Of a DNA stretch of 64,000 bases, positions 63,140-64,000 are shown in pieces (position 1 is the first letter of the stretch; every line of letters starts with the position of its first letter). The translations under genes were made by a program, and so were the position numbers. The notes under the pieces were generated by a model, which was given only the letters and a program-made list of their open reading frames with translations, made no database searches and was not told the DNA's origin. The stretch is from Streptomyces sp. NBC_01429 (GTDB lineage: Bacteria > Actinomycetota > Actinomycetes > Streptomycetales > Streptomycetaceae). The stretch is taken from NCBI RefSeq assembly GCF_036231945.1, contig NZ_CP109599.1, forward strand, positions 4,062,501 through 4,126,500, read 5' to 3'.

Positions 63140-64000
63140 GTGATCGCGACCGAAAGCCTGAGTAAGCGGTTCCCCCGGGTAACCGCGCTTGACCGGCTCT
63201 CCTTGGACATCGGCCCCGGTGTGACCGGGCTGGTGGGGGCCAACGGAGCCGGCAAGTCCACCATGATCAAGATCCTGCTGGGTCTGTCCCCCGCCACGGA
63301 AGGCCGGGCCGAGGTGCTCGGGCTCGACGTCGCCACGAGCGGCGGCGCCATCCGTGAGCGGGTCGGATACATGCCCGAGCACGACTGTCTGCCGCCCGAC
63401 GTCTCGGCCACCGAGTTCGTCGTACATATGGCGCGCATGTCCGGACTTCCCGCGACGGCCGCCCGCGAGCGGACCGCCGACACCCTCCGCCACGTCGGCC
63501 TCTACGAGGAGCGGTACCGCCCCATCGGGGGCTACTCCACCGGCATGAAGCAGCGCGTCAAGCTCGCGCAGGCGCTGGTCCACGACCCGCAGCTGGTGCT
63601 GCTGGACGAGCCGACCAACGGCCTCGACCCGGTCGGCCGCGACGAGATGCTCGGCCTCATCCGCCGCGTCTACACCGACTTCGGCATCTCCGTCCTGGTC
63701 ACCTCGCACCTTCTGGGCGAGCTGGAGCGCACCTGCGACCACGTGGTCGTCATCGACGGCGGAACGCTGCTGCGCTCCAGCTCCACCAGCGACTTCACCC
63801 AGACCACCACGACCCTCGCCGTCGAGGTCACCGACACCGACACGCACCCCGACGGTACGGGGGCGCTGCGCGAGGCCCTGTCGGCGGCCGGTGTCACGAT
63901 CCACCCGGGCTCGGAGGACGGGCTGCCGGGCGCGGGCCACATCCTCCTGATCGAGGCCAAGGGCGAGGAGACATACGACACCGTCCGCGACACCGTCGCC
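63140..64000 (+). CDS. ABC transporter ATP-binding protein, C-terminus beyond window
   Basis: 287 codons visible, open to the window edge. GTG start six bases after GAGGGG; a GTG two codons upstream is possible. Walker A GANGAGKST, signature YSTGMKQRVKLAQAL, Walker B LVLLDEPTNGLDP and switch His in VTSHLLGELE are all present, so the ATPase is complete. Drug- or lipid-export type (CcmA/YhbG-like); the partner permease would lie to the right, beyond the window. Confidence 0.92.
   Translation, partial: MIATESLSKRFPRVTALDRLSLDIGPGVTGLVGANGAGKSTMIKILLGLSPATEGRAEVLGLDVATSGGAIRERVGYMPEHDCLPPDVSATEFVVHMARMSGLPATAARERTADTLRHVGLYEERYRPIGGYSTGMKQRVKLAQALVHDPQLVLLDEPTNGLDPVGRDEMLGLIRRVYTDFGISVLVTSHLLGELERTCDHVVVIDGGTLLRSSSTSDFTQTTTTLAVEVTDTDTHPDGTGALREALSAAGVTIHPGSEDGLPGAGHILLIEAKGEETYDTVRDTVA

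Noticed and set aside
1..64000. tRNA or rRNA genes
   Set aside because: No T-loop signature with cloverleaf arms and no rRNA sequence was recognised in any gap.

Overview
The window is chromosomal DNA from a Streptomyces. Evidence: very high G+C with strong third-position bias, purine-rich ribosome-binding sites with frequent GTG starts, the sporulation pair ssgR/ssgA, a FemX-type glycine-adding enzyme, two genes with the rare TTA (bldA-dependent) codon, and eight perfect copies of the Streptomyces ParB site parS (GTTTCACGTGAAAC). From memory (no search was run), the gene order matches the Streptomyces coelicolor core region of about SCO3893 to SCO3956, just to one side of oriC.

Layout. 1-6147: a pseudokinase gene (cut by the window edge), the lipid II flippase murJ and a large DUF6049 surface protein, all on the minus strand. 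6359-11163: CCA-adding enzyme, a double palindromic parS, an MFS exporter, inositol-1-phosphate synthase and its PadR regulator with a clear operator. 11533-18658: a bifunctional penicillin-binding protein, a GT87 mannosyltransferase-like protein, an alanine-racemase-fold protein, FemX and a small membrane protein; with murJ this makes the left third rich in cell-envelope genes. 18938-24040: the rpsF-ssb-rpsR-rplI operon, a parS pair, a MATE exporter, and dnaB preceded by a cluster of DnaA boxes. 24159-25289: remnants of a LysR regulator and an SDR enzyme fused by a deletion. 25290-35657: accessory metabolism and stress genes (serine hydrolase, two GNATs, HAD phosphatase, a flavohaemoglobin-like protein with a long disordered head, NUDIX, LysR, an overlapping holin-like/phosphatase/PLP-enzyme operon, a cupin). 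35960-37266: ssgR and ssgA. 37321-44620: YibE/F protein, TPP riboswitch plus thiC, a membrane protein, a metallophosphatase and a LacI regulator. 45035-54368: an HisC-type aminotransferase, the Rex-site-controlled cydA-cydB-cydCD operon for cytochrome bd, and an orphan DevS-like sensor kinase directly behind it. 54451-59714: HAD, VOC, LLM and an EphD-like hydrolase-dehydrogenase fusion, with a second DnaA-box cluster between the last two. 59995-63020: a 3-kb segment bounded by perfect 30-bp inverted repeats, carrying a MerR regulator, an alpha/beta hydrolase and a decayed IS630-type transposase. 63140-64000: an ABC transporter ATPase cut by the window end.

How it works together: the region links chromosome segregation (parS), replication (ssb, dnaB, DnaA boxes), translation (S6, S18, L9, CCA addition), peptidoglycan synthesis and cross-linking (MurJ, PBP, FemX), sporulation septation (SsgR to SsgA) and low-oxygen respiration (Rex to cytochrome bd). 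The most unusual items are the inverted-repeat-bounded segment with passenger genes, the second DnaA-box cluster, the parS sites embedded in coding sequence and translation-start signals, and the TTG-start, TTA-containing ssgR.
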